From Treponema sp. UBA1233 (GTDB lineage: Bacteria > Spirochaetota > Spirochaetia > Treponematales > Treponemataceae), in contig DBWR01000071.1 in the NCBI GenBank assembly GCA_002309305.1, positions 52,727 through 84,757 of the forward strand: DNA of 32,031 bases, read 5' to 3'. Positions 23,861 through 32,031 of the stretch are shown here, piece after piece (within the stretch, counting starts at the first letter, position 1; each line of letters opens with the position of its first letter). The notes beneath the pieces were generated by a model that saw only the letters and a list, made by a program, of their open reading frames with translations, made no database searches and was not told where the DNA came from. The position numbers and the translations under genes are program-made.

Positions 23861-25030
23861 TCATTTTCCCAGATCAAGCATGCGGCGGTTGTAGTCTGCC
23901 GGTGGCCGTTCGATAATGCTCCAGTCAAAGTCCAGGACTCCATGTGGCGGGAATAGTGGTGGCGGTAACGGTTTTTTAAGCTTATGGTTCAATTCGATGA
24001 TTTCTTCCATAGTTCTGGTGCCGTCAGTTAAAGTAAGATACGGTTCTCCAAATGCCAGTATTGTTGAAGTCCGTACAGTATAATGTATTTCATTTCCCTG
24101 TTCATCTCGAATGTTTTTTTGAACAAGAATTGAATTTGCCGTATATGGTTCCGGAAGGGAATCTGTTTTCTTCAGGTTTCTTATTTCTGTCCTTTTTCCC
24201 AATGTACATGTGTAATTCTTATCGCCTACCCAGAGATGTTTTGGCACAGAATAAACTTCACCATTGTCGCTGAATGTCGCCACTGCATTTTCATCATATT
24301 CCATGTCTGTTTCCCAATAGCGCAGCGGATAAACTGCATCATCAGTAACATAATATGACAAAAGCTCCTTATTGACCCTCGGGCGGCTAACAAGCACACC
24401 ATTGGCATTTCCCACGTCCTGCCAGTATCCAGCAAGAATGTTTCCTGATTCCATGACCGTTCCTTCAAGAAGGGAACTTACCGGAACATAATCTGAGTCT
24501 TCAACTTTAATCGCAAAATTCAAGTAGAGTTTGTCACCTATCACGGCAATCGGTACATGATAGGTTTGCTCAGCTCCAAGCCTTTTTCCTCCAAACTGAA
24601 CCTGCATGTCCCAGGCACCCGAACACAGGTTTTCGGCTGTCAGTATGTCACCGTCATCCTGAACACAGGTAATTCCATATTCTTCAGTAAAAAGCTCATC
24701 TGTAAGGCTTACAAAGCGTATTTTTACTTCCTGAGCAGATGCTGACGTTCCTGCTGTAGCCACATTTGAATCACGGGGATTTTTAGCGGTATATTCGGAA
24801 CTTTCGGCAGCCCTGTCATCATACCACTGGTAGAAAGTCCTCAGTACAATCTGGGGAATGGACTGCTGGTTTGAATTTATGTATCCTGAATCAAAAACAA
24901 CATAACGGTTGTAGTTTTCCCAAATGCCTTCAAGCAAAAGAGGAACCTGACGCTCACTCTCCTGTGCGTGAAGCGGAATGGCCGCAGCCAGAGACAATGC
25001 AATACCTGATAAAAATACAGACAGTTTCAC
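23861..25030 (-). CDS. Secreted protein of unknown function
   Basis: A 389-residue protein with a signal peptide (MKLSVFLSGIALSLAAAIPL, cleavage likely after LHA22). The mature part is rich in Tyr, Trp and acidic residues and looks beta-rich. It includes ENYNRYVVFDSGYINSNQQ near the N-terminus, a repeated visual pattern of short beta strands, and a Pro-rich end (KKPLPPPLFPPHG). I recognise no family. The likely start is GTG at 25030; no ribosome site precedes it. It is the last gene after thiI, separated by 53 bases that hold a perfect hairpin. It may be an envelope or periplasmic protein tied to the two barrel proteins upstream, but only position suggests this. Confidence 0.75.
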   Translation of the reverse strand: MKLSVFLSGIALSLAAAIPLHAQESERQVPLLLEGIWENYNRYVVFDSGYINSNQQSIPQIVLRTFYQWYDDRAAESSEYTAKNPRDSNVATAGTSASAQEVKIRFVSLTDELFTEEYGITCVQDDGDILTAENLCSGAWDMQVQFGGKRLGAEQTYHVPIAVIGDKLYLNFAIKVEDSDYVPVSSLLEGTVMESGNILAGYWQDVGNANGVLVSRPRVNKELLSYYVTDDAVYPLRYWETDMEYDENAVATFSDNGEVYSVPKHLWVGDKNYTCTLGKRTEIRNLKKTDSLPEPYTANSILVQKNIRDEQGNEIHYTVRTSTILAFGEPYLTLTDGTRTMEEIIELNHKLKKPLPPPLFPPHGVLDFDWSIIERPPADYNRRMLDLGK

Positions 25031-25062
25031 TTTTTGAATATCGGCAACATTGGCAAAAGACC

Positions 25063-25082
25063 TTAGTGAATCGCTTCACTAA
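25063..25082 (-). terminator. Perfect hairpin just after the thiI stop
   Basis: ttagtgaa (25063-25070) and ttcactaa (25075-25082) form an 8-pair perfect stem with a four-base loop, beginning one base past the thiI stop. On the minus strand only a short mixed stretch, ggtctttt, follows, so termination would be partial. It could attenuate transcription into the downstream gene. Confidence 0.45.
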
Positions 25083-25083
25083 A

Positions 25084-26274
25084 TCATTTGTCACCCCATT
25101 TTTCTTCAACTGAATCACGGAGAGAATAACGGACTATCTGCCTTTCCTCAAAGGCTTTTTCTATAAGGGAATCAATTTCCATTTCCTCATAGATTTTTTT
25201 CGCTTCCTGAATGTCGGCTCTTAATACCGGATGTTTGGGGCTGAACAGCACGCAACAGTCTTCATACGGCAGGATTGATGTATCATACGTGCCTATCTCG
25301 CGCGCCGTATCACAGATTTCTTCCTTGTCAAGCCCCAAAAGTGGCCTATAGAGCGGATATTGTGCAAATGATTCAGTTACCGCAAGGTTTTCCACCGTCT
25401 GGCTTGCAACCTGGCCAAGGCTTTCTCCAGTGATTATCGCATCTGCATGAATTCTCTGGCAGAGCATGTTAGCCGCCTTCATCATGCAAAGACGAAGCAT
25501 GAGTGTTGCAAACGGTTCGGGAGATTTTTTCTTTATCTGCATTTGAACGTCGGTAAAGGAAATAATGTTCAAGTGAGTGTCGTTTCCGTATTCACCGATT
25601 TTTTTTGCAAGTGTTTCAACTTTCTGCTGAGCCTCTACAGAGGTATAGGGATATGAATGGAAGTATACGCATTCTACCTTCATTCCCCGCCTCATCATCC
25701 TGTAACCGGCCACAGGACTGTCAAGGCCTCCGCTAAGAAGCAAAAGCCCCTTTCCGCTGACTCCAACTGGTAATCCACGGCATGACCTGTTCTGTGATGA
25801 ATAAACGTATGCCTCATCCCTTACTTCAACTTGAATGACAACATCGGGTTTGTGTACGTCAACAGCAAGAATTCCCCTGTCATAGGCCTCTGCAGCCGCC
25901 TCAACGCATATCTGGTATGAATTAAGGGGAAAAGACTTGTCCTCACGCCTGGCTTCAACTTTAAATGTTTTATAGCCCGCATCCCGTGCTTTTTCTGCAA
26001 GTTCTGTAACAGCTTTCGTTATTGAAGCGATGTTTTTTTCTACGGCATTGACTTTTGCCCAACCGGTTATTCCCATCAAATGATCAAGTACGTATTCAAC
26101 AGCCTCACATGATTTTTCTGGGCAGTTTATGTAAAGCCTTCCCGCCCTGAGCGCCACATGTGCCTCTACTGCTTCAAGTGCAAGACGAGCATTATTCACC
26201 AGCTGCTTTTCAAATACCTTTATGTTTCCGCCCTTAAGGGTAAGCTCGCCAAGTTTTCCGATATAACTGCACAT
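25084..26274 (-). CDS. thiI: tRNA 4-thiouridine sulfurtransferase ThiI
   Basis: A 396-residue enzyme that adenylates U8 of tRNA and delivers sulfur to form 4-thiouridine; in some bacteria it also serves thiamine synthesis. The N-terminal GKLGELTLKGGN and the THUMP domain (about 50-165) are followed by the PP-loop LLLLSGGLDSPVAGY. A C-terminal LPYEDCCVLFSPKHP carries the conserved Cys pair. There is no rhodanese domain, so this is the short form as in Bacillus, which uses a partner cysteine desulfurase. ATG 26274 is preceded by gggga. It begins eight bases after the upstream barrel-protein gene. Confidence 0.96.
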   Translation of the reverse strand: MCSYIGKLGELTLKGGNIKVFEKQLVNNARLALEAVEAHVALRAGRLYINCPEKSCEAVEYVLDHLMGITGWAKVNAVEKNIASITKAVTELAEKARDAGYKTFKVEARREDKSFPLNSYQICVEAAAEAYDRGILAVDVHKPDVVIQVEVRDEAYVYSSQNRSCRGLPVGVSGKGLLLLSGGLDSPVAGYRMMRRGMKVECVYFHSYPYTSVEAQQKVETLAKKIGEYGNDTHLNIISFTDVQMQIKKKSPEPFATLMLRLCMMKAANMLCQRIHADAIITGESLGQVASQTVENLAVTESFAQYPLYRPLLGLDKEEICDTAREIGTYDTSILPYEDCCVLFSPKHPVLRADIQEAKKIYEEMEIDSLIEKAFEERQIVRYSLRDSVEEKWGDK

Positions 26275-26282
26275 ATTATCCC

Positions 26283-28067
26283 CTAGAACTGGTATTTAAA
26301 GCCTATGGTAAAGTAATTGTTGATTTCATCCCTGAGGCCGTCTTCCCAGTTTGAATGGAATTCTTCAACAAGCTCCTCGCTTGTATATGTATTGCCTTTG
26401 TAAGTATACGTATCTCCGGATTGTTCTATTGCTAACCCCTGTCCTGGATACAGATGCGCATCCACTCCCCTGTTTTTTACCCATTCAAAGAGGTAGCTTG
26501 CATGCAGGGAAAACTGTCCCCAATTAAATTTCTTAAATGAATAGTCAACTGAAAATCCTTCCTGAAGCACATACATCTTGTTTGGCTGTGTCAGGAAATT
26601 CAAGTGATCCCATGCCGTATCGATATGAGACCCAATGTTTCCACTATCCCCCATATTCGCATGGGTGTTTAAGCTTCCGTCTGTTGCGTAAGTTCCAGGT
26701 TCTGACATGAGAAGTGCCATTGCTTCCTCTGTTGTATAGCTTTCGCAGACATTTGCATGGCGCATGAATGATGACATGACCTGAATGTGCAATGGCGGTA
26801 CCGGAATGAAGTTAATTGTAAGGGCAATGCGGTCCGTATTTGGTGGATAAGACTGACCGATTGGTACTCCATTGTTGGTATAATTCTGAAAGTTAAAGCA
26901 GTGGCTGGAAATCGTACAGTCCTTGTTAGGATCATCATAATCCCAGTGAGAATAAGTAAAGGGAGTTATTATTGTATAGTCCAGAGCAAGTCTTGAACAG
27001 TATGAGTCTACGGGTGTGTAAATTATTCCTGATTTAAATGCAACACGAATTTTCGTATCAAAATTGAATTTTACGATATCGTCCACACTTATGTCATCAA
27101 CAAAAATGTCTGTAGCCCAAAGTATGCCGTTATATGGCTTATATTTGATTATCAAACCCATCTGAAGATTGTCGTTAAAGCCTCCGATACCCTGTGCAAC
27201 CATAAAGGGAGCAGGAATCAGGTATGAAGGATCAAGCCTGCGTCCAAAAACAATTGTTTCATAATAAGCAAGCGAAAGTTGTGGAATGAGTTTGAACTCA
27301 AGGGCGTGAAAAGCCATGTATTTGTCTGGAGTAAGATCATCACCATCATAACTCAGGGTTGCACCTATTGTTGAATACTGTTGTGTGTAAGACCATTTGG
27401 GATTGACGGTTGTAAAAGAAAGGCTTGTCCTGTGGTAGGAGTTGTCGTTTAGTGCAAGACCTGAATTGATGAACGGACCATATCCGGAACGATATATACC
27501 GATTTGTGCAAAAATATTTTTCGTTCCTACAGCCAAGATGTCATTCATGTCAAGATATGCATTAATTGGTCCAATAGTGGCCGCGTCGTGCAGACCGTCG
27601 TGCTGATCATTTTCATAAATTGGAAGATAACTCTTTACATCATTGTTATAAGCTGCCAGTCCAATTCTATATCCCATTGACACAAACTCATCAAACAGCG
27701 AAATATCCCCGTTTATATCAGGATAAACAGAAACGTGTGCATCACCAAAACCACTTTTTTCCGCATCCTTTTTGTATGTCAAGTCAGTCTGCAGGGAAAC
27801 ATTCCATGGTTTACCAGTTACCTTTTCCCAATACAATTCGGCATTGCTTCTGTCCCTTTCGTTTCCCTTTTCCATGACAGTCTGCAATATGTCGCGTATG
27901 TTTTTTATGGGGAATGGTCGTAATGGCGGAACCTCATCTATCAATCCACGTATTTCCCAAGCTTCCACCAGGGTGTAAAAAGTATCATCAGGATCCACAC
28001 TTACTTGAGCGAAGAGTGGAATTGTAAACAGAACCAAACAAAGTGCAACAACAAATTTCTTTTTCAT
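26283..28067 (-). CDS. Outer-membrane beta-barrel protein, Wzi-like (second of a pair)
   Basis: A 594-residue protein with a signal peptide (MKKKFVVALCLVLFTIPLFA). A helical N-terminal segment holds the typical LVEAWEIRGLIDEVPPLRPF pattern, and a long series of alternating-polarity strands runs to the end. The protein ends FTIGFKYQF; a terminal aromatic strand ending in Phe is the usual signal for barrel insertion by BamA. The N-terminal segment and length resemble the capsule-assembly Wzi family. I assign this at family level only; treponemes generally lack a capsule, so the real job is unknown. Its ATG overlaps the stop of the upstream gene by four bases (ATGA), so the two are translationally coupled. 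Confidence 0.82.
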   Translation of the reverse strand: MKKKFVVALCLVLFTIPLFAQVSVDPDDTFYTLVEAWEIRGLIDEVPPLRPFPIKNIRDILQTVMEKGNERDRSNAELYWEKVTGKPWNVSLQTDLTYKKDAEKSGFGDAHVSVYPDINGDISLFDEFVSMGYRIGLAAYNNDVKSYLPIYENDQHDGLHDAATIGPINAYLDMNDILAVGTKNIFAQIGIYRSGYGPFINSGLALNDNSYHRTSLSFTTVNPKWSYTQQYSTIGATLSYDGDDLTPDKYMAFHALEFKLIPQLSLAYYETIVFGRRLDPSYLIPAPFMVAQGIGGFNDNLQMGLIIKYKPYNGILWATDIFVDDISVDDIVKFNFDTKIRVAFKSGIIYTPVDSYCSRLALDYTIITPFTYSHWDYDDPNKDCTISSHCFNFQNYTNNGVPIGQSYPPNTDRIALTINFIPVPPLHIQVMSSFMRHANVCESYTTEEAMALLMSEPGTYATDGSLNTHANMGDSGNIGSHIDTAWDHLNFLTQPNKMYVLQEGFSVDYSFKKFNWGQFSLHASYLFEWVKNRGVDAHLYPGQGLAIEQSGDTYTYKGNTYTSEELVEEFHSNWEDGLRDEINNYFTIGFKYQF

Positions 28068-29761
28068 TTGAATAACCTCTTCAAAACTAAATGTGAACTG
28101 AATGCTATTTCACCGCCATAGGCAAATGAATCTTCCTGATTTCCATGATTGAATGTAAAGGTAAACGAAGGCTGCAATGTAAGTGTAAGCCAGCGAGTAG
28201 GACTGTATGTTCCCCGTATGGATATTGTATTCTGGAATTCCGGTGTACCGCTGGGTGCGAACCATGACTGCTGTTCCTTAGCAAAATCAAGACCACCCTC
28301 ATTGTCACTGTCTGGATAAACCCAATGATGAAGATCAGGATCCTTATCTGTTCCACCCCAACTGAGTTCAGGATAATTGTCAAACACCTTTGTTCCGGAA
28401 TATTGGCCGGCTGCCTTAAAGAGATAGCTTCCAGTTACGCTCCACACATCAGGCACTTCATAACCGAACGTTAGGTTAGCAGCAACAGTATCTGGCCCCA
28501 GAGGAGTTCCGAGCCATTCATAAATTGAATCCATGTCTCCTATGTTTTCCCTGTATGTCCTTACAAAAGACCAGTTTGGGTTTTCCTTTATGTACATGAA
28601 GGGATCGGTGTAGACTCCTTCAAGCCAGCCATGAAAATATCCGTCTTTGTATGGATAATAAAGTTCTGCTCCCAATTGAAATGAAAGTGCATTCGGTGTC
28701 GTATCCTCAGGCCAGTTAATCCTTTCATAAGCCGTCTGAAATTGATCCATTGCATAAAGTACATAGAGCCTCAAGTATTTTACGGGAACATAAGTCAGCA
28801 TCAAGCACAAATAGGAGGCAACATTCTGTTCGTGGCCATCATAATCTTCCCATGCGGCCGTACCGTGGAATATCGTAAAGGGATTGAAAAACCTAAGTTC
28901 AATCGGAGCGTTTACAATCATTGATTCCATCGCGGTAATCTGAAGCCTGTTGAAAAAGCGGACGTCGAATCTGTGGGTATACATGTACTTGTCTACGTTG
29001 AATTCAGTGACATTCATGTTGTAGCGTATGTTTGGAGAAAAGATTTCCAGATTGAACCAGCTGGAGTCAGTGAAATACTCGCTCATTATTATGCTGCCTG
29101 TCAGAGTCCTTCCAATTGATTGTGGCCCCAAACCCAACCTCAGGTTTATACCTGTTGTATCGTTGAAAAACCATCCCATGCTTCCGTAGCCGTAATGGGG
29201 AAAGTTAATGTCAAAAAATCCTGGCAGATAAGGAACGTTGACGTAATTGTCATCATGCATGAAAGTACATTTGTTGTCAGAAAGTATTATTCCTGTGCCA
29301 AGGGTAAAATAATCTCCAGCCATGAAATATGCGTCTGCATTGATGAAGGGCTTTTTGCTGTAGCGGTCATAAACCCAGTCCAAATCATCATTGCTTTTGT
29401 AATAGCCTTCAAGATTCACTTCCGGATCCAGACCAAAGGAAATAATTCCGGCTGTAAATGACATTGGTCCGTTGGCAATATAGTCCATTATCCTGTCGTA
29501 ATTGTTTTTTCCAGCAGGACTAAGGCTTTCATATTCCACTTGGGAAAGATAAACCTGAATCTCCCCTATGGAAAGTGGCGCCTGATCAGCGAATGTTGAA
29601 ATCTCCTGCTCCATCGTAATTGAATTTAGAGCGTCGTAAACCCAACTGTCACTAAAAACCAGTTCCTGTTTGCCCCTTGGAGATGCAAAAAGGGATTCAA
29701 GCGATAAAACCATTGACAATGCGAAAAATGCTTTTTTCAGTACTTCAGACACCTTAATCAT
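28064..29761 (-). CDS. Outer-membrane beta-barrel protein (first of a pair)
   Basis: A 565-residue protein with a signal peptide (from MIKVSEVLKKAFFALSMVLS to about SLFA). A helical stretch at about 30-90 is followed by many amphipathic beta strands rich in Tyr, Trp, Phe and Gly. Strand architecture and the helical N-terminus resemble its downstream neighbour, suggesting old paralogues. The C-terminus, HLVLKRLFK, ends in Lys and is a less standard barrel signal. The open frame reaches a TTG at 29797, but ATG 29761 starts a normal signal peptide and I choose it; its ribosome site is poor (ggag 13 bases away). It is the first gene of the probable operon with the second barrel, thiI and the secreted protein. 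Confidence 0.8.
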   Translation of the reverse strand: MIKVSEVLKKAFFALSMVLSLESLFASPRGKQELVFSDSWVYDALNSITMEQEISTFADQAPLSIGEIQVYLSQVEYESLSPAGKNNYDRIMDYIANGPMSFTAGIISFGLDPEVNLEGYYKSNDDLDWVYDRYSKKPFINADAYFMAGDYFTLGTGIILSDNKCTFMHDDNYVNVPYLPGFFDINFPHYGYGSMGWFFNDTTGINLRLGLGPQSIGRTLTGSIIMSEYFTDSSWFNLEIFSPNIRYNMNVTEFNVDKYMYTHRFDVRFFNRLQITAMESMIVNAPIELRFFNPFTIFHGTAAWEDYDGHEQNVASYLCLMLTYVPVKYLRLYVLYAMDQFQTAYERINWPEDTTPNALSFQLGAELYYPYKDGYFHGWLEGVYTDPFMYIKENPNWSFVRTYRENIGDMDSIYEWLGTPLGPDTVAANLTFGYEVPDVWSVTGSYLFKAAGQYSGTKVFDNYPELSWGGTDKDPDLHHWVYPDSDNEGGLDFAKEQQSWFAPSGTPEFQNTISIRGTYSPTRWLTLTLQPSFTFTFNHGNQEDSFAYGGEIAFSSHLVLKRLFK

Positions 29762-29782
29762 AATGGCAATAGTACTCCATTC

Positions 29783-29811
29783 TTGCGAAATAAGCAAGTA
29801 TTCGCTATAAT
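29783..29811 (+). promoter_or_regulatory. Sigma-70-type promoter for the uracil-DNA glycosylase-priA operon
   Basis: TTGCGA (29783-29788) is followed after exactly 17 bases by a perfect TATAAT (29806-29811). Transcription would start near 29818, giving a 26-base leader with ggaggac before ATG 29844. Confidence 0.75.
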
Positions 29812-29843
29812 AAGGTATGTTTTGAAAATTCAGGGAGGACCTA

Positions 29844-30587
29844 ATGACGGCATCGGAAAAGCTTGACGTTTACAATTTGCTCAAGACTGCATCTGCACAG
29901 ATTCTGGGATATGATTCCAAGGAATTTTGCGGAAGTGTTCCTGAATTTGCTGATGACCCGAAGCCTGCAGAAACTGTTTCGCCAGAGGAAGCTCCTGTTC
30001 AGAACAAAACCAAAGGAGCCACACTTGAATCCATTGCCGCAAAGATTTCTGCCTGCCAAAACTGCGTGCTTTCAAAAACAAGAAACAACACGGTCCCAGG
30101 AGAAGGAGTTTCAGAACCCCTTGTAATGGTCATTGGAGAAGGTCCCGGAGAAGAAGAGGACAAAACTGGACGTCCTTTTGTGGGAAGAGCCGGACAGCTT
30201 CTGGATAAAATGCTTGCCGCCATAAAGCTTGACCGCAACAAGAACTGCTACATCGCCAACATAGTAAAATGCAGGCCCCCGAACAATCGCGTACCGGAAC
30301 AACAGGAAGCCGATGCATGTTCAGGATATCTTGCCGCACAAATCCATATTCTTAAACCACGCGCAATCCTTGCAATGGGAAGGACTGCCGTTCAAAACCT
30401 GATGAAAACAGGACAGGGAATCAACGCGCTCAGAGGAAAAATGCTCGATTACAACGGCATACCGCTTATGGCAACCTATCATCCTTCAGCCCTGTTACAC
30501 GACGAAAGCTTAAAGGCACCGGCATGGCAGGACCTAAAGACATTCCGCAAAGCACTTTTGGAAATCAAACCGGACTATGAGGCATAA
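29844..30587 (+). CDS. Uracil-DNA glycosylase, family 4 (iron-sulfur)
   Basis: A 247-residue base-excision repair enzyme that removes uracil from DNA. The four iron-sulfur Cys are Cys71, Cys74, Cys143 and Cys159, the family 4 arrangement. The uracil-binding motif is GEGPGEEEDKTGRPFVG with GRAGQLLDKML, and the second active-site motif is TYHPSALL. The first 60 residues are an extra N-terminal region, partly acidic and Pro-rich, which resembles those of other bacterial members (SPO1 polymerase-related). A strong ribosome site (ggaggac) precedes ATG 29844. It lies 11 bases before priA. Confidence 0.95.
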   Translation: MTASEKLDVYNLLKTASAQILGYDSKEFCGSVPEFADDPKPAETVSPEEAPVQNKTKGATLESIAAKISACQNCVLSKTRNNTVPGEGVSEPLVMVIGEGPGEEEDKTGRPFVGRAGQLLDKMLAAIKLDRNKNCYIANIVKCRPPNNRVPEQQEADACSGYLAAQIHILKPRAILAMGRTAVQNLMKTGQGINALRGKMLDYNGIPLMATYHPSALLHDESLKAPAWQDLKTFRKALLEIKPDYEA

Positions 30588-30598
30588 AGGAGACTGAT

Positions 30599-32031
30599 TT
30601 GAGCCGCTATATAGATGTTGTGCTGAACGTTCCCCTGGACCAGGCCTTTACCTACCGCGAAGTTCCCTTAAAAGACGGAGAAGAAGCCCTTCCCTCGGAT
30701 TCCCTTTTTGGATTGCGGGTTGAAGTGCGTTTTGGAAACAGGAAACTAACCGGCATCATCTGTGCAGTCCATGATGAATTGCCCGAAACCTGTGCTGTTG
30801 GAGAAGACAAAATCCGAGCTGCCCAAAGATATATTGACAAAAAGCCGATTGTTACCCATGAACTTTATGAAATGGCCCTATGGATCAAATCCTATTACAT
30901 TTCCTCAATCGGAGAGGCGCTTTTTTCGATGATTCCTTCAGGACGAAGGGAAACTGATTCTTCAGGCTTTTCTTTTTCGGAGGATGAGTCAAGCTTTAAA
31001 AAATGCACTTTGAGTACGGAACAGGAAAAGGCTGTCAACGGAATACTTGAAGGATCTGACAATTATTTCCACTATCTTTACGGAAAGACTGGAAGCGGCA
31101 AGACAGAGGTATTTTTAAGGTGTGCCGAAGCAGTTTTGAGCAGTGGAAAAGGCGTAATCTATCTGGTTCCGGAGATTGGACTGACCCCCCAGGTTGTCCA
31201 GGCAGTTGTCCAGCGTTTCGGGGATACGGCGGCGGTTTTGCATTCCCAGCTTACCCCCAGCCAGCGTCTTGGAGAATGGAAGCGCATACTTGAAAAAAAA
31301 GCCAGAATCGTTGTGGGAGCCAGAAGCGCAGTTTTTGCCCCGGTACCGGAACTGGGAATGATCATAATAGACGAAGAGCATGACGGTTCATACAAGGCAG
31401 GAAGCAGCCCAAGGTATCATGCAAGGCAGGTCGCAATGTACCGAAGTTCAAAGCTCAAGATTCCACTCGTAATGGGTTCTGCAACTCCTTCTGTGGAAGC
31501 ATGCCAGGCGATGAATGACGGGAGCATAAAAAAACACAGTCTGGGAGAAAGGCTTGCAGGCGGTAAAATGCCTGAGATAAAAAGCATAAACCTCAGCCTC
31601 AAAAAATCCGGAAGCTGCCTCAGTAACGAACTGGTGGAAGAAATTCACAAGACACTGGAAGAAAAAAGACAGGCAATACTTTTCCTTAACCGCAGGGGAT
31701 TTACCCACTTTTTCCATTGCTCATCATGCGGGTTTGAAATGAAATGCAAGAACTGCTCCGTTTCCATGACCTACCATAAGTCGGAAAACCGCCTCAGATG
31801 CCATTATTGCGGATACAGTGAACAGCCCCCAACCCAGTGTCCCAAATGCGGTTCCCTTGACGTAGGGTACAGGGGATTTGGTACAGAATACATTGAGGCA
31901 GAAGTAAGGGCAAAATTTCCAAACGCACGTCTTGTACGGGTGGATACAGATTCGGTAAGCCACAAGGGAGAACTGCAGCAAAAGCTTTCTGATTTCAGGG
32001 ATGGCAAATATGACATACTGATGGGAACCCA
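30599..32031 (+). CDS. priA: Primosomal replication-restart helicase PriA, 3' end beyond the window
   Basis: At least 477 residues of PriA, which recognises stalled or broken forks and reloads DnaB. The N-terminal DNA-binding domain opens SRYIDVVLNVPLDQAFTYRE and includes YYISSIGEALFSMIPSG. The helicase core has Walker A GKTGSGKT (162-169), DEEH (258-261) and GSATPS. The zinc-binding insert carries four CxxC pairs from HCSSCGFEMKCKNCS through CHYCGY to CPKCGS. The start is TTG at 30599 with aaaggaga at 30586-30593, overlapping the upstream stop. No stop occurs before the window end; roughly 200 residues are missing. Confidence 0.95.
   Translation, partial: MSRYIDVVLNVPLDQAFTYREVPLKDGEEALPSDSLFGLRVEVRFGNRKLTGIICAVHDELPETCAVGEDKIRAAQRYIDKKPIVTHELYEMALWIKSYYISSIGEALFSMIPSGRRETDSSGFSFSEDESSFKKCTLSTEQEKAVNGILEGSDNYFHYLYGKTGSGKTEVFLRCAEAVLSSGKGVIYLVPEIGLTPQVVQAVVQRFGDTAAVLHSQLTPSQRLGEWKRILEKKARIVVGARSAVFAPVPELGMIIIDEEHDGSYKAGSSPRYHARQVAMYRSSKLKIPLVMGSATPSVEACQAMNDGSIKKHSLGERLAGGKMPEIKSINLSLKKSGSCLSNELVEEIHKTLEEKRQAILFLNRRGFTHFFHCSSCGFEMKCKNCSVSMTYHKSENRLRCHYCGYSEQPPTQCPKCGSLDVGYRGFGTEYIEAEVRAKFPNARLVRVDTDSVSHKGELQQKLSDFRDGKYDILMGT

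Noticed and set aside
30130..31395. Several 60-90 codon minus-strand frames opposite the glycosylase and priA genes
   Set aside because: All are antisense to strongly conserved proteins and show no independent coding signal.
1..32031. Search for CRISPR arrays, insertion sequences, integrases, toxin-antitoxin pairs and defence genes
   Set aside because: No regular repeat arrays, transposase or integrase motifs, or paired small genes of those types were seen.

Overview
The window looks like a chromosomal segment of a free-living or gut/rumen-type Treponema (Spirochaetota). This is an inference from gene content and order. It carries a dnaG-rpoD-zinc-ribbon-TPR-mreBCD-mrdA-rodA block and a flbB-fliK-flgD-flgE block, both laid out as I remember them from T. 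pallidum and its relatives. It also has a eukaryotic-type hexokinase close to treponemal hxk, and several secreted or outer-membrane proteins of the kind treponemes carry. I see no insertion sequence, prophage, CRISPR array or plasmid gene. The segment is mostly housekeeping.

Layout. 1-96 is the 3' part of a tRNA-Tyr and its terminator. 208-6328 (+) is a tightly overlapping run: a metallo-beta-lactamase-fold hydrolase, MltG, DnaG and RpoD, the last with a very unusual lysine/alanine-rich N-terminal tail. 6395-8722 (+) starts with a good sigma-70-type promoter and holds a coiled-coil zinc-ribbon protein, the RNase P RNA (rnpB) and a membrane-anchored TPR protein. 8744-14448 (+) is the rod-shape operon mreB-mreC-mreD-mrdA-rodA. 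14562-15467 (-) is an AT-richer gene for a secreted SH3b-domain protein of unknown role. 15567-19709 (-) is a flagellar operon, flbB-fliK-flgD-flgE, with a sigma-28-like promoter in front and a strong intrinsic terminator behind. 19737-21032 (-) is hexokinase, divergent from a UvrD/Rep helicase (21101-23140, +). A small lipoprotein follows (23258-23845, +). 23861-29761 (-) is a probable operon: two outer-membrane beta-barrel proteins, the tRNA sulfurtransferase ThiI and a secreted protein of unknown function. 29783-32031 (+) holds a promoter, a family-4 uracil-DNA glycosylase and the first two thirds of PriA, cut by the window edge.

How the genes work together. The first 14 kb couples replication priming (DnaG), basal transcription (RpoD), tRNA maturation (RNase P) and envelope growth (MltG, MreBCD, PBP2, RodA). 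The flagellar block builds the hook of the periplasmic flagella; its FlgE keeps the Lys/Cys pair known to cross-link spirochete hooks. The last segment pairs base-excision repair with replication restart.

The items most worth a second look are the histone-H1-like tail on RpoD, the sigma-28-like promoter and shortened flagellar operon, the two barrel proteins joined to thiI, and the tight packing of rnpB between two protein genes. Every protein-free stretch over 300 bases is accounted for: the only one, 7313-7759, is rnpB.
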